Positions 47,712 through 60,393 of a stretch of 64,000 bases of DNA are shown here, piece by piece. Origin of the DNA: Solanum dulcamara. Its lineage: Eukaryota > Streptophyta > Magnoliopsida > Solanales > Solanaceae. A program made the position numbers and the translations under genes. How positions within the stretch are numbered: the stretch's first letter is position 1; each line of letters begins with the position of its first letter. The stretch is from the NCBI RefSeq assembly GCF_947179165.1, contig NC_077240.1, positions 24,346,001 through 24,410,000 of the forward strand. Direction: 5' to 3'. The notes below the pieces were generated by a model that ran no database searches, had not been told where the DNA came from, and saw only the letters and a program-made list of their open reading frames with translations.

Positions 47712-48603
47712 GGGGTCGTTTAGTGTGAAGGATAATACCAAATAATTTGGTATTAAATTATAGTGGTACTTAAATTGGTGTTTGGTTGGCAAGTCCGGAA
47801 TAATTTATCTCGGGATTTATAAATATTACCGGGATAAGTTATTCCTCCTCTTGAGTGGTATATTAATTCCAGGATAACTCATTCCGAGATAAAATAGATA
47901 AATGATAAATATATCCCTTTAAATATTTTTTATACCTTACTTTTCACATTCATATATATTTACATTATTTTTAAGATCATATATAACAACATTCAATCCT
48001 TATTTTTATGATAACTCTTCATATTTTTTTATTAAAAAATTACACCATATAATATAATTTTTATTTATAAATTTATTTGACTAATTCTTATGTTTATTTA
48101 TATTTTTATTTTTCATAAATCTCTTTTTACTTTAACAAACTTAAAATAAAAATTCTATTTTTAAATTAAATAAAGGGCAGTCCGGTGCACTTAAGCTTCC
48201 GCTATGCGCAGGGTCTGGGGAAGGGCCCGACCACAAGTTTTTATTCTTAAAATAAAAATTCTATTTTTAAATTAAATAAGAAGAAAAATTTATTTTTAAA
48301 TACATACGGACATCATGGAAATGCTCACATAAAAATATTTAAGGTAAAGAAGCTGAAAGTTTTATTTTAAGAATAAATATTGAATAACTAAAGTTTGCAA
48401 AGAAAATATAAAAAAAATTAAATAAAGTGAAGGGTATTTTTGTAAACAAACAACATATTCTTAAAATTTATGCAATGCATATTATTTTGAATATAATAAA
48501 CCAAACACTCAATAAGAAATAATCTCAATATAATTGATCTCACCATAATTAATCCCAACATAACTTATCTCATCATAACTTGTTTTCAAACCAAACGAAC
48601 CCC
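47712..48603. mobile_element. Tourist-like MITE inside the copia element
   Basis: Inverted ends GGGGTCGTTTAGT and the inverse of GGGGTTCGTTTGGT, with TAA at 47709-47711 and 48604-48606, fit PIF/Harbinger-type MITEs. Removing the insert and one TAA restores a continuous copia frame across the site, which confirms the borders. Confidence 0.85.
48173..48246 (+). mobile_element. 3'-truncated SINE with 32-bp target duplication
   Basis: AAGGGCAGTCCGGTGCAC and CCGCTATGCGCAGGGTCTGG mark the 5' part of the same Au-like SINE family as at 41644. A 32-bp AT-rich duplication flanks it at 48141-48172 and 48247-48278. The SINE stops after GACCACAAG and ends in TTTTTATTC. Confidence 0.75.
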
Positions 48604-49551
48604 TAACAGTTGAAATAAAGAAGTAGTGATAGAGTCACTATGAGAAAATGATGGTCTAGTTTGTTTAGCTAGAGGACAAACAATACATTCGTGCACTTCA
48701 ACATTACAAGTGGAAGTAGAAGATGATACTATGTAAGTAAGACTCTTGAAAGAGGTGTGACCAAGTCTCTTGTGCCAAAGAAAAATCTGAGATGCATTAG
48801 TAGAAGTATGATGAGCAAAAACATTCTCTCTTTCAACTTACATATAATATGTTTTGTTCACATATGGTAATGATATCATCATAAGGATTTTAATTTGCCT
48901 CTAGATGATCATATGAATCATTTAATTCCATCAAAAATTAATACAGCTTAAATCTATGCATGGACTCGATAAAGTTCTTAGAGTTTTCACAATTACATCT
49001 ACGTGTAGGAGTAATACTGTCAAATTATACCCACAGAGTTTGAAGTTTAAAGAAATACACGGAAATTGAACTCGTTCCTTGATATAGGAAAACAATTTCA
49101 GTATGAAGTTTCTAAACTCTAGATCCATCGATTTTATTTTACCTCTTCTTGAAGTTCCACTAAACGATTTCTTAGTGTTACGATTTCACCATTGATGGTG
49201 ATGAAGATCGAAGAGAGAGAGAACGAATTGAAAGAAACAGTTGAGAATTTGGAAGAATCATTTTCATTGATTAGAAGGTGACTTCTGTCCCACTACTAAC
49301 ATAGTTGTCCATCTACCAGATCTTTAACAAACTAACTAACTCACTCCATTAGTTAAATACACATTAATCCTTTAAGTCTAGTTATTTACATAGTGGACTC
49401 CATCATGTAATTCCATCTCTAATAGATATTTTAGTAAATATGATTGATTCTTTTGTCAATAAAAGCTGAAGACGAAACTTTTGGTCATACAGTTCAAGCA
49501 AATAATGCTCAAATATTACATGCAATAACCATTAAAACCATCAGAATTAAG

Positions 49552-49690
49552 GGGTCATTTGGCAGCTAGTTAGAGTTATGCAGTTATTAGTAATGTAGGG
49601 ATTAGTTATAAGTGAATTTATGTTTTATTTTATGCAGGTATTAGTTATGCAGAAATTAGTTATTCATGTATTAGTTATTCCATCTTTTTT
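49552..49690. mobile_element. MITE end fragment
   Basis: TAAGGGGTCATTTGGCAGC followed by repeated TAGTTATGCAG and TATTAGTTAT words looks like one half of a PIF/Harbinger or similar MITE. The other end was not found before the LINE fragment begins. Confidence 0.4.
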
Positions 49691-50420
49691 TTTGTTGACT
49701 AAGTATCTTGTATTAATCACCAAAGTATTGATTTACATAGCAATAGCTTGTTACAACTCAACAAGTTGTATCTCAATCATAAACCATGAGCTACCTATAT
49801 ATAAAAGATTTTTTAAAAACCTAGCTATGGACTACATTCTGCATTTGGATCGGAGCTTTAACACATATAACATACATAATCTCCTTTGCTATTGCCTCTC
49901 TTGTGCGACTCTTTTTCTCGAATATTCTGTTATTCCTTTCCTTCCACACAACATGTGTAACTTCAGAGTATACCATGATAAACAATTGAGCTTGAATTGT
50001 CTTGCTCTTAGTCATTTGAATTACCTATTGCAAGTGTTGGTCCCAACTGATCAGGTCATACTGTGGCCTTTGCATCCATTTTAGCACTATATCCCACAAA
50101 GCTTTAGAGAAAGAACATTGTACAAATAGATGTTCTCTAGTCTCATCATGCATTTGACATAAACTGCACTTCGCATATACCACCACCTCCCATTTCAATA
50201 GCCTTTCAACAGTCATCAGTTTCCCTTGTAGTTGCAGTCATGTAGTAAATCTTGCCTTTGGTCTTACTAATTGGTTCAAATACATTAATCCTTTCCATGC
50301 TACCTTCGGTTGATCACCAAGTAATTGATAATACACCTTCCTTATAGTAGCTTTAGCTTGTTCAGATACTTGCACTTGTTCTGCATAGGCTCTTGCTTCT
50401 ATGATCCTCCTTATCAACCA
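49690..50420 (-). mobile_element. LINE 3' fragment (zf-RVT)
   Basis: 50216-50025 encodes the zinc-binding region after the polymerase of L1-type LINEs, with CSLCQMHDETREHLFVQC, where Cys and His positions are intact. 50015-49821 continues with VWKERNNRIFEKKSRTREA, the usual C-terminal motif. The upstream part is cut at 50423 by an LTR, so this relic is older than that LTR element. Confidence 0.75.
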
Positions 50421-50422
50421 AC

Positions 50423-52240
50423 TGTCACGATCTCAACCCGCCGTGACTGGCACCCATAATAACCCTCCAATGGGAGAACTATTTTTATAGCTCAACTTGT
50501 CAACCTTAAGAGATAACAATTAAAGACTTGTGGAAGTAGGAATAAAACTAGAAATAATACTGAGTTCTCATAAACTCAGCTAACAATTTTAATAACAACG
50601 AAATGCGGAAACATCCTAGGAACTGAAAATCGTTCGTACCAAAACTCTAACCAAATGTCAATATAAAGAAAAAGGAGAACACTCCCAAAAGAAGTCATAA
50701 AACTAAACAGTGTTTGAAAAACTGAGTCCTGAAAAAAGGACTAGAACAGAGAAGAGTCCACGATAGCTTGAAACAAACAGTTCACCCTTGAACTCGAACA
50801 AGCTTTATTCTTCTAACCGACATCTTTCCGTAGCCGGGTGAATATGACCTGTACTCAAAAAAATGGCAGAGTAAGAGTAGTACCAGTACACAAAAATAAT
50901 ATTATACTAGTAAGATCACACGATTAGCCAGTAAACGGATTATAGAAAAGTAAATTATACACAATAGGCATATACATATATAAAATAAGTCAACTAATCT
51001 CAAGCTCAACCATATTCAGCAATATCACAACTCCATATTTTCCACATGCTATAACTTCACACAAGAATCATCTCAAGGGACCGATAAATAATCAACTTTG
51101 TGTCGGAATGTGACACCTGGTCCAAATATGTATTGGAATATGACATCCGATCTAATTATGTATCAGAATGTGATACCCAATCCAATTATGTGTCGAAACT
51201 TGACATCCGATTCAAACATACCACAATCACAAATACATTCAGTATTTACAATATTATATCGCCAAGAACATGTTCATCACAAAATAGGCCAGCAAGTGAT
51301 TATTTCACACATAATCTAGAAGGTTTACCTATATACACACATGTATATCATGAAACAATTTAACAAGTATATGAAACATATACGGCAAACTAGACCATCA
51401 CCTACTTTAAATTCATGCTTCAACAACCTTAAAATGCAAGAGTTTTTCCTTTTCGGATTCTTTCTTCTCGTTCTTGGTCTAGAAATAGTAAACACATATA
51501 AAGGATCAACACCATGGCCTAACTATCATGAAATATAACACAATTCATACCCTAGGCCAAACCCATAATCCTAACCCCATCCAAGGGCTATTTCTCACCA
51601 TTAGTTTTCAGTTCAAACCCTCCCCAATGATTACCAACCATAAATTCTAGGTTCTAAAAATCAAATGATGAATTTAGGGAGTAAAATCTTCACCATAAGC
51701 CTGAAAATCCATCGGAACTTGATAGAATTCACCCTAGTCACCTCTTAAAGTCTTAGAAATTGATTTTACAGAAAAAAACAATTTTTGGACTTTGTCACGA
51801 CTTAAGTCGCAACTGCCCCGTTCTGGCGAGACCCATCCCGCTCTGGCAGCATTGTTTTGGTGGGAATAATCTCACTCTAGCGGGATATGCAAAAATAGTG
51901 AGCTCAGAGTTTGTTATCTAAGCCCCCATTTCACAACACACCCCCTTCCAAGAATGTATTGAAATATACCCTTCACACCAATTTTGATTCCGGGAGTTTA
52001 CTCGCCTGAATATGATTCCACGAAGCCGTAAATGCTCCATATCTTCTTGGCTATTAGTCTGTCCAATCAAATTAGAGATTTAACCTCCCATAATTCTCAT
52101 GCTCACCCTAGACTTCACCTGACTCAGAATTCGTCCAAGTCTAGCCTAAGCTAAAAAAAATTGAAGTTACTACCCGAAGTTTTCTGGCCTGAAATTGTTC
52201 TCCATTGGCCTATTCCTAATGACGGAGATAAGTCATTACA
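50423..52240 (-). mobile_element. 3' LTR of gypsy element B
   Basis: 1818 bp running on the minus strand from TGTAATGACT (at 52240) to GATCGTGACA (at 50423). It aligns with the truncated LTR of gypsy A at 28150-29388. It contains short repeats of the TGTCGGAATGTGACACC type at about 51100-51220. Confidence 0.8.
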
Positions 52241-52473
52241 ATAGATACCAATTTATCCATCACTCGTCCTCGAGTGACTAACTAAGAAAAATAGGGCTAA
52301 AGAAGAGATAGAGTAGTACCTGTTTCGTCGAACATTCGGGGATACTTGTCTCGCATGTCTTTCTCAGTCTCCTAAGTAGCTGATATCTTTAGTCCTCAAC
52401 TTCCGGACATCATGATCAAGAATTGCAACTGCTCCTCCTCATACTGGAGTTCCTTGTTTAATAACACCGAATC

Positions 52474-54705
52474 TCATTTAATGATGTAGTCCCCATATCC
52501 ATGGTACTTTTTCAGCATAGATACATGGATTAATGGTTGTAACCTATACAAGCTAGGTGGTAAGGCCAATCTGTACGCCATTGGCCCTACACAGTCAAGA
52601 ATTTTGAAAGGTTCACTATAGCGAGGGCTGAGTTTGCCCTTCTTGCCAAATCTCATCACCTCTTTAATAGGTGAAACTTTTAGAAGTACTTGTTCACCAG
52701 CCTCAAATGTCATATTCCTTACCTTTTGGTCAACGTACTCTTTCTGACGACTTTGAGCTGCTAGCAACTTAGCTTGGATGTTTCTTACCTTATCCTAAGT
52801 ATCCCTCACTAAGTCAACCCCCAATGGCTCCACTTCCCCACCTTCAAACCATCATATGGGAGACCTGCATCCTCTCACATATAAGACTTCACATGGTACC
52901 ATATCAATACTGGAGTGGTATCTACTAGTGTAGGAGGACTCACACAAGGGAAAGAACTTGTCCCAATGTCTCCCCAAAATCTATAACACACGCCCTCAAC
53001 ATATCTTCCAGCACCTGGATAGTCCTTTCTGACTGCCTGTCTATTTGTATATGGAAAGCCGTGCTAAAAGTAAGTTGAGTACCCAACTCTTCAAGCAACT
53101 TTCCCCAAAATTTGGAAGTAAAATATGTATCACAGTCTTAAATGATAGAAAGGGGCACCCCATGCATCCTTACTATCTCTTTTACATAAATTCTGGCCAT
53201 CTGTTGTGCATTGTAGTCTACTCTAATCGGAATAAAGTGCGTTGAATTTGTTAACCTGTCAACCACTACCCAGATGGAGTCATATTCTCCCAAGGTCTTG
53301 GGAAGTCCCACCACGAATTCATGGTTATTCTCTCCTATTTCTATTCAGGAATGGGCATTTTTTGAAGCAAACCTGTAGGTCTTTGGTGCTCGTATTTAAC
53401 CTGTTTGTAGTTCTGACACTTGGCTACATATTCACCTATGTCTTTATACCCGACCACCAATACAACCATTTTAAGTCTTGATACATCTTAGTCACTCCCG
53501 GGTGAATAGAGTATCGTGAACCATGAGATTCAGATAGAATCTTCTGAATTAGTCCATCTACCCGGGGAACACAAATCCCTCCCCTAAAGTGAAGCACCCC
53601 ACCTACATCAAGTGTTGATTCTTCGGTCTTGCCCAACAACACTTTTCCTTTAATTTCATTTAAGCTCACATCCTCAAACTGCTTGGTCTTGATATCTTCT
53701 ATGAAAGAGGACCTTAGATCAACTCCGGCCATTATCCCACATTTCTCTAAGATGCCTAGCCTCATAAAATATCCTCCAAGGCTTGAATTTATTTAGTCAG
53801 GGGCCGCTTAAGAGTCTCCAAATAGACTAAACTGGCCATGCTTACCGATTTCTGGCTTAATACGTCTACTACCACATTAGCCTTACCTGGATAGTAATGG
53901 ATAGTGACGTCATAGTCTTTAAGCAACTCCATGCACCTTCGCTGTCTCAAATTTAAGTCCTTCTGGGTGAACACGTGTTTCAAGCTGCGGTGATCAGTAA
54001 ATACCTCACACTTGATGCCATACAGATAATGTCTCCATATTTCCAGTGCAAATACTACCGCAACCAACTCTAAGTCATGAGTTGGGTAGTTCATCTCATG
54101 CATCTTCAATTGATGCAAAGCATATGGTACAATATTCTTATCCTGCATCAACACAGCACCCAAACTGAAATGTGAAGCATCACAATAAATAATGAAGTCT
54201 TTACCTTCGACCGACAGGATCAAAATTCATGTTGTGGTCAGAAGAGTCTTGAGCTTTTGAAATCTCTCTTCATATTCATCAGTCCACTCGAATGGAACCT
54301 CCTTTTTAATCAGTCTGGTCAAGTGAGTAGATCTAAAAACAAAGTTTTTCACGAATCGGCGATAATAACTAGCCAGTCCCACAAATCTTCTAACCTCGGT
54401 CACGGAACTAGGCCTAGCTCAGTTCTTAACTGCCTCAATTTTTTGTAGTCCACCATTACTCCTTCTTTGAAAACAACATGGCCGAAAAAGAAAATGGAAA
54501 GCAGCTAAAATTCACACTTAGACAATTTTGCAAACAACTTTTGTCTTTCTAACACACCTAAAACGATGCAAAGATGATTTGCATGTTCCTGTTTACTTTT
54601 TGAATATATCAATATATCATTTATAAATACTATTACGAATGAATCCAGGAACAACTTGAATATCCCATTCATCAAACTCATGAAGATTGCAGGTGCATTG
54701 GTTAG
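52474..54705 (-). pseudogene. Gypsy B pol remnant
   Basis: Minus-strand order: end of the polymerase at about 54705-54260 (TNAPAIFMSLMN readable near 54700, then a WTDEYEERFQKL-like stretch). RNase H follows at 54223-53789 ([41 protein letters not shown]). The integrase zinc-binding part is at 53765-53436 ([20 protein letters not shown]). The integrase core is badly decayed at about 53430-52800. The C-terminal region is at 52767-52474 ([30 protein letters not shown]). Everything upstream of the polymerase is missing, so the element is 5'-truncated at about 54705. Confidence 0.8.
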
Positions 54706-55203
54706 TTTATTGAGAAATCTATCTTTCGATCTACGGGTCCTAAAAATCCACCAAAACTATTTTCCTGTAGGTTTTGACCCCGTGATTAATATTTCGAACT
54801 TAGATTTTCTAAAAAGATTAAGGATAAGGCGTTACATGAGAGGCCTAATCCCAAGATATTCTTAAGGCACTTGTGAGCATTTTTTAGGGATGTTGCAATA
54901 TCTCTCCCTTAGGAACATTCTCCTCGAATGAGATTCACCTAATATAGGACAACATCTCCCCCTTAGGAACATTCTCCTCGAATGAGATTCACCTAATATA
55001 GGAAGGACATGGAAAAAGGACTAACAACCCAACATGATTATGAGGACATTTTGAAAGATGCGTAGAACATGTAAGCTTCATACTTAACATAAGACATAGT
55101 CCTTGAGAAAAAATTATTTTCATTAATCATGCATGCATATGAATGACATATGGAACTGAAATGTAGGAGTTTAATCGATTTGATCATGAACAACTTAGTA
55201 CTT

Positions 55204-56553
55204 TTAAGCTCGAGTGAAAGAAAATAGATACGGATATCGCTTCATCATGTCTGATTCAACTTCCCACGTAGCACTATCCACTTGTTGATTCCTCCATAAC
55301 ACTTTGACGGATGCAACGTCTTTATTTCTTAACCTCTTCACTTGTCGTTCTAAAATCTCAATCGGGACATCCTTATAAGTCAAATTCTCTTCAATACTTA
55401 CATTTTCCATTGGCACAATAGAATTTGGATCACCCACAAACTTTCTCAATATTGACACGTGAAATACCGGATGAACTAAAGCCAACTCTAGTGGCAAGTC
55501 TAACTCATATGCTACTTTGCCAATGCGCTTCAATATCCTATAGAGTCCTATAAATATAGGGCTCAACTTTACTTTCTTACCAAACACCATTACCCCTTTC
55601 ATAGGTAAGATCTTCAAATACACCATATCATCCACATCAAATTCAAGGTCTCTCTTCCTAGTGTTCGAATAGGACTTTTGACGACTTTGAGCTGTTTTCA
55701 ATCTTTCTCTTATGAGCCTTACTTTCTCTAGTGTATCAATTACCAAATCTAGACCAATCAATGCCATCTCACCTACCTCAAACCACCCCATCGTAGACCT
55801 ACATCTTCTCCCATATAAGGCTTTAAAAGAAGCCATTTGGATGCTAGAGTAATAACTATTATTGTAGGCAAAGTCAATCAAGCGTAAATGGTCATCCCAA
55901 CTTCCTCTAAGATCAATCACATATGCTCTTAACATATCCTCCAAGGTTTGAATTATTCTTTCGGCTTGTCCATTGGTTTGAGGATGGAAGGCGGTACTTA
56001 GCTTGACTTTAGTACCTCTATCTGATATAATCGACAAAGGAATACCATGAAGTTTCACAAGTTCATGAATATACAACTTAGCATAGTCTTCGGTACCATA
56101 AGAAGTCTTGATCGATAAAAAATATGCCAATTCGGTCATTCGGTCCACAATGACCCAAATAGAATCATGTTGTCTTCTAGTACGAGGCAAACCCGTGACA
56201 AAGTCCATATTCACATCTTTCCACTTCCATGTAGGAATTTCAATTTCTTGAGCTAGACCTCCTGTCCATTGATGTTCAACTTTCACTTGTTAACAATTTG
56301 GAAAGTTAGCCACAAACTCCGCTATGTCATTCTTCATGCCATTCAACCAATACACTTCCCTCAAGTCACGATACATTTTGGTAGATCCCGAATGAATTGA
56401 ATACCGCAAACTATGGGCCTTATTCAATATCAACTCTCTTAATCCATCAACATTTGGAACACATAAATGACCTTGGTAACGTAGTACCCTATATTCTTCT
56501 AGGGAGAAAGCCTCAATGGATTTTTCGGCAATCGACTTTTTTAATTCGATCAA
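55204..56553 (-). pseudogene. Gypsy C integrase and C-terminal domain
   Basis: 56553-56290 holds the zinc-binding part (SLRYSIHSGSTKMYRDLREV, FPNC). A stop just before 56286 separates it from a 360-codon open frame, 56286-55204. In that frame are the core Asp in MDFVTGLP, the second Asp in SIISDRGT, and the Glu in HPQTNGQAERI. The usual QFTS-type stretch between the second Asp and the Glu is missing. Only 20 residues separate them instead of 35, so the active site cannot form normally. The end (RNKDVASVKVLWRNQ, ATWEVESDM) is of chromodomain type. Confidence 0.85.
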
Positions 56554-56568
56554 AATTAAATCATTATC

Positions 56569-57005
56569 TTATTTAGCCTTAACGGCTGCCGCAAGAGATA
56601 ATTCCAAACCATTATATATAAGAACATCGGCATCATTGGAATCAACCAAATGCACACCTAAACGTGCCAATCTATGGACCTCTTTAACCAATTCCCTTTT
56701 ACCTTTCTCAACATGTACAACACTACCTATAGACAACAGACTAAGGGCATCGGCTACAATATTTGCCTTACTCGAATGGTACAATACGCTTATGTCATAG
56801 TCTTTTAGGAGTTCAAGCCACCTCATTTGCCTAAGGTTCAAGTTCCTTTGACTAAACACATATTGCAAGCTTCTGTGGTCGGCAAACACATCAACATGTA
56901 CCCCATAAAGATAATGGCACCAAATTTTCAACGCAAACACAACCGCCGCAAGTTCAAGATCATGGGTTGGATAGTTCCTTTCGTGCACTTTAAGTTGTCT
57001 AGAGG
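56569..57005 (-). pseudogene. Gypsy C RNase H
   Basis: The frame begins [20 protein letters not shown] and continues with [14 protein letters not shown] and [15 protein letters not shown], the standard RNase H of gypsy elements. Its upstream half, with the first catalytic Asp, is on the other side of the solo LTR near 60400. Confidence 0.8.
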
Positions 57006-57010
57006 CATAG

Positions 57011-60000
57011 TGTTACACCCCAAAAAAAATATTATTTTACTATGGCTATAGATGGCTTAACCGTGAGCTGAGGTGGAGCCCACTTAATAGATTTTTATAT
57101 AAAGGACATATGATAATTTATATGGATAATGTATGTGAAGTTAAACACAACTCAAGGAGGACCCTTGAGCCAAATCCAAGTGTGAGCCCTCCAAAAAGAT
57201 GTTTTTAAGTTATGTTTTTGGGCAATCTGACTTGGGGAGACCATAACGCCATCATGGCTCAGGAATTTAGGAAACCTTATAAAATAAAAGTTGTAGATAA
57301 TTGGATTATCTTTCCAACCATAGGTTGTGGTAATTTATTCGATATCGGTATCAAGAGATATGACAGTTTTACTGAACAAAGGTGCTGGCTGCGAATTTTA
57401 ATTCCGAATTTTAAAAATGGCTCGACCGGTTTTCAAATTTCTACTGATATAGAAATATTAATTGAGATTAGGGATTAATTAACCATGGTTGAATTATTAA
57501 GTGGAAATTTGAGATTAATTGAGATGAATTAAATTAAATAGTGGGATGAAAAGTGATCCCCACTGCCACATGGCCAATTCTAATTGGCCCATGCTTTAGT
57601 AGGGGACATCTAGTCACCTTAGGCAGCACACATGGTCTTTATTTTGACCAAAATAGCAGCCAAAAACGTGTCCCAACTCTAGAATGTTCAAGAAAGAGAG
57701 AGAATTCCTCATCTTCTCCAAATTTCCTAAACTTTTGAGAAAGAAAGAATAGAGAGAAGTAACGAGATAGAGAGGCGGACAAGCTTGAGAGTGAGGGAGA
57801 AATTGAGGGATTAAGTGTGGTGATTATTCAAGGTTATGGAAGCAAGCATGGATCCATTAGAGAAGCAAAAAAACGTTTTTGACCAAGCCCTCAAATTTTC
57901 AAGCAAATTGTTTCATAAAAGCCTAAGGTAAGATTTCATCTCCTTTTTCGTTTTTCCCTCATCTTGAAGGTAATTGAAGCTTGTGTGAGTTGATGAATGT
58001 ATGAAATTATGGGTGTTGATGTTGAGGCATGGTAGGAGACGTTTGGGGCTGTTTTGGTGTGGAAAATAATGAATTAATTTTGCTTAGTATTTGATTGTTA
58101 TTGTTATGGATTTTGGGATGAGAATGAAGGGATTAAATGGTTAAAGTTGAGGTTGAAATTCGTTTGTGGGCTATGGTAGGACTTGTGGTGATATTAACAT
58201 GGCTTTCTTGAATTTAAATGAGTGATGTTTATGTTGAGGGGCTGCTGCAATAGGTCACAAAAATTGTTGGAAAATAGTATGAAATAAGGTGTAAAAATTA
58301 TAGGTGTTTTGCTTGGCTTGTGGTAGGTGTTCATGAGGTTTTTGAACATCTTTATGTTGTTAGTTAAGGGCTATTTTGATAGGTTGTTATTGTTCTTGTT
58401 GAGATTGGAATATTAATGATAATTAAGGTTATAATGAAGATATTAACTTGTATTAAATGGACTTGGAAGCAAGAAAATCCCATGATTAGTGTTGGTATTA
58501 AAATGGACAGATTTGGAGTATTTTTGAATATCGTCTTGGCTTGTCTTGACATGGAATTTGAAGGTGTGATTATTGATGTTGCTTGGGGATTTTATGACTA
58601 ATTTGAAAGTGGAAAAAAAGTGAGCAATATAAGGGAGTTGCTGCCCAGAATTTTGTGTTTTGCAAACCCGTTTTTGGATGGGACTGCTGTTAGTAAATTT
58701 AGCATAACTCCTTGTGTAAAGCTTCGTTTTGGTTGATTAAAGATGTTTTGGAAAGCTATTTGATAGAGCTAAAACTTTCATTTAGACTCTAAAACCCAGT
58801 TTTACTTTTATATACTCGAAAAAGGGTGATGAAGTTAAGGGAAGGTGCTGTCCAGTTTTTTTTGTTTTTGTTTGAAATAATCTACTAACGATAAAAACGT
58901 TTTATGCCTTTCCATATATTAACCATAACGCTTAACCTATTAATATAGGTATGAGGCAGCATATACATGTTGTGTGTGGATAAACACTAAAGGTATGTAA
59001 AGCTAACCTTCTTTCTTTTGGCATGATTTATATGAAACAAACGGACGAAGGTATAAATTCCAAAGAAACTCCTATTCTTAGAAACACTAGGATGGCTAAT
59101 GTTCGTAAATTCCTAAAAATTATATCTTTATATTTTGATACATGAGTTTGATTCCAGCCATCCTATTTTGGTATAATTCATCTTTTGAAATAATTCATGC
59201 TTTAGTATAATTCATAATGACAATCGAAGGTTACTTGAAATAACTATTATCTGGATTTTTAAATGATAGTTATTTCAATTATTCAATTGATCCCCATATT
59301 ATGTTTCGAAATATGGAAAATGATTTCTGAAAAACTATTTTGACATAGACCATCGTGACATAGGAAAGAAGTACACTATGATTATAGCTTAGTTTCTTTT
59401 ATATGACTTGTCATCAGGATTACGCTATTGAGTCTCTATAAATGTTTTTATATTTTAAATTGCATTTAGTTTCTCACTACTCTACTCGTGCATACTGTAA
59501 CCATTCCTTCACTGAGCCTGGGCCAGGATATGTTATCAAGCGTACTTCTCTGTATTTTTCGCCCTGCCCCGACGTGAGGGGGCAGGTATGACATGTACAT
59601 GGGTTGTGGTGTATGTTATGCCACGGAGTTATGCTGTGCCATGTACACATATGATTTGATATGATTTGATATGACCATCTGATATGATATGATCTGTTAC
59701 GGAGATATTCCTTACTCTGGTGTTATGATGTGCTGTGGCGCCAATGACAGGAGGGCGACCACGTTTTGTTCACCGAGTCCCATGACATGGGGCCGGATAT
59801 GGCGTATGTCTTTGCATATATGATTTGTGATTATGATAAGCATTTTGAAATTTTGAACATTTATTTCGTTTTCTGCACCTACTATTCAGATTATGGTTTT
59901 ACTTATTACAGTTCATGTTTTACATATTCGATACATTTTTCGTACTGACCCCCTTTCTTCGGGGGCTGCGTTACATGCCCGCAGGTACCAAAGTTTGATT

Positions 60001-60388
60001 TGCTGATCCGCCGGTTTAGGACATCTGTTGTGTTATTGACAGTGCTCCCTTGTTCGGAGCTTGTATTTTGGTACTGACTTTATCTCTGTATATTTGAATA
60101 TGTTGGTCAGGGGTACGACGGGGTCCTGTCCCGTCATATGGCTATGCTATCATTTGTAGAGGTCTGTAGACAGAGTTATGTTGTGGTTTTTGTATATATG
60201 GTTTGGGTTTTATGTATTTTGTGACGGTCTATCAACCCTCGTGCCTATATCTACTTTTATGATATATTTAGTAATTTCTTCTAATCACTACATATGTTTA
60301 TTCGATTAAAAAGGTTAATTTGGGATTAGGGTATGTTTGGGTGCCCAACTCGGGCACCAGTCGCGGCCTACGGGGTTGGGTCGTGACA
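57011..60388 (+). mobile_element. 3.4-kb solo LTR inserted in gypsy C
   Basis: The segment starts TGTTACACCCC and ends GGGTTGGGTCGTGACA, with CATAG on both sides (57006-57010 and 60389-60393). Removing it and one CATAG rejoins the RNase H region of gypsy C. No protein gene is seen inside. The last part (ACTCGGGCACCAGTCGCGGC) is typical of long gypsy LTRs in nightshades. The terminal inverted TGT..ACA gives the borders; plus orientation follows from the end sequence. Confidence 0.85.
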
Positions 60389-60393
60389 CATAG

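Larger units (their letters stand above)
47424..49408 (-). mobile_element. Deleted Ty1/copia element with both LTRs
   Basis: Two direct copies of an LTR lie at about 47424-47640 and 49190-49408 (shared words GATGAAGATCGAAGAGAGAG, AGTTGTCCATCTA, TCTAGTTATTTACATAGT). Between them the minus strand encodes a GAG-pre-integrase piece (FLWHKRLGHTSFKSL and CIVCPLAKQTRPSFSH at about 48810-48610). Integrase then begins (LHIDIWGLYKVPTFDGHR at about 47708-47645). Most of the element is missing. A MITE sits between these two coding pieces. Confidence 0.75.
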
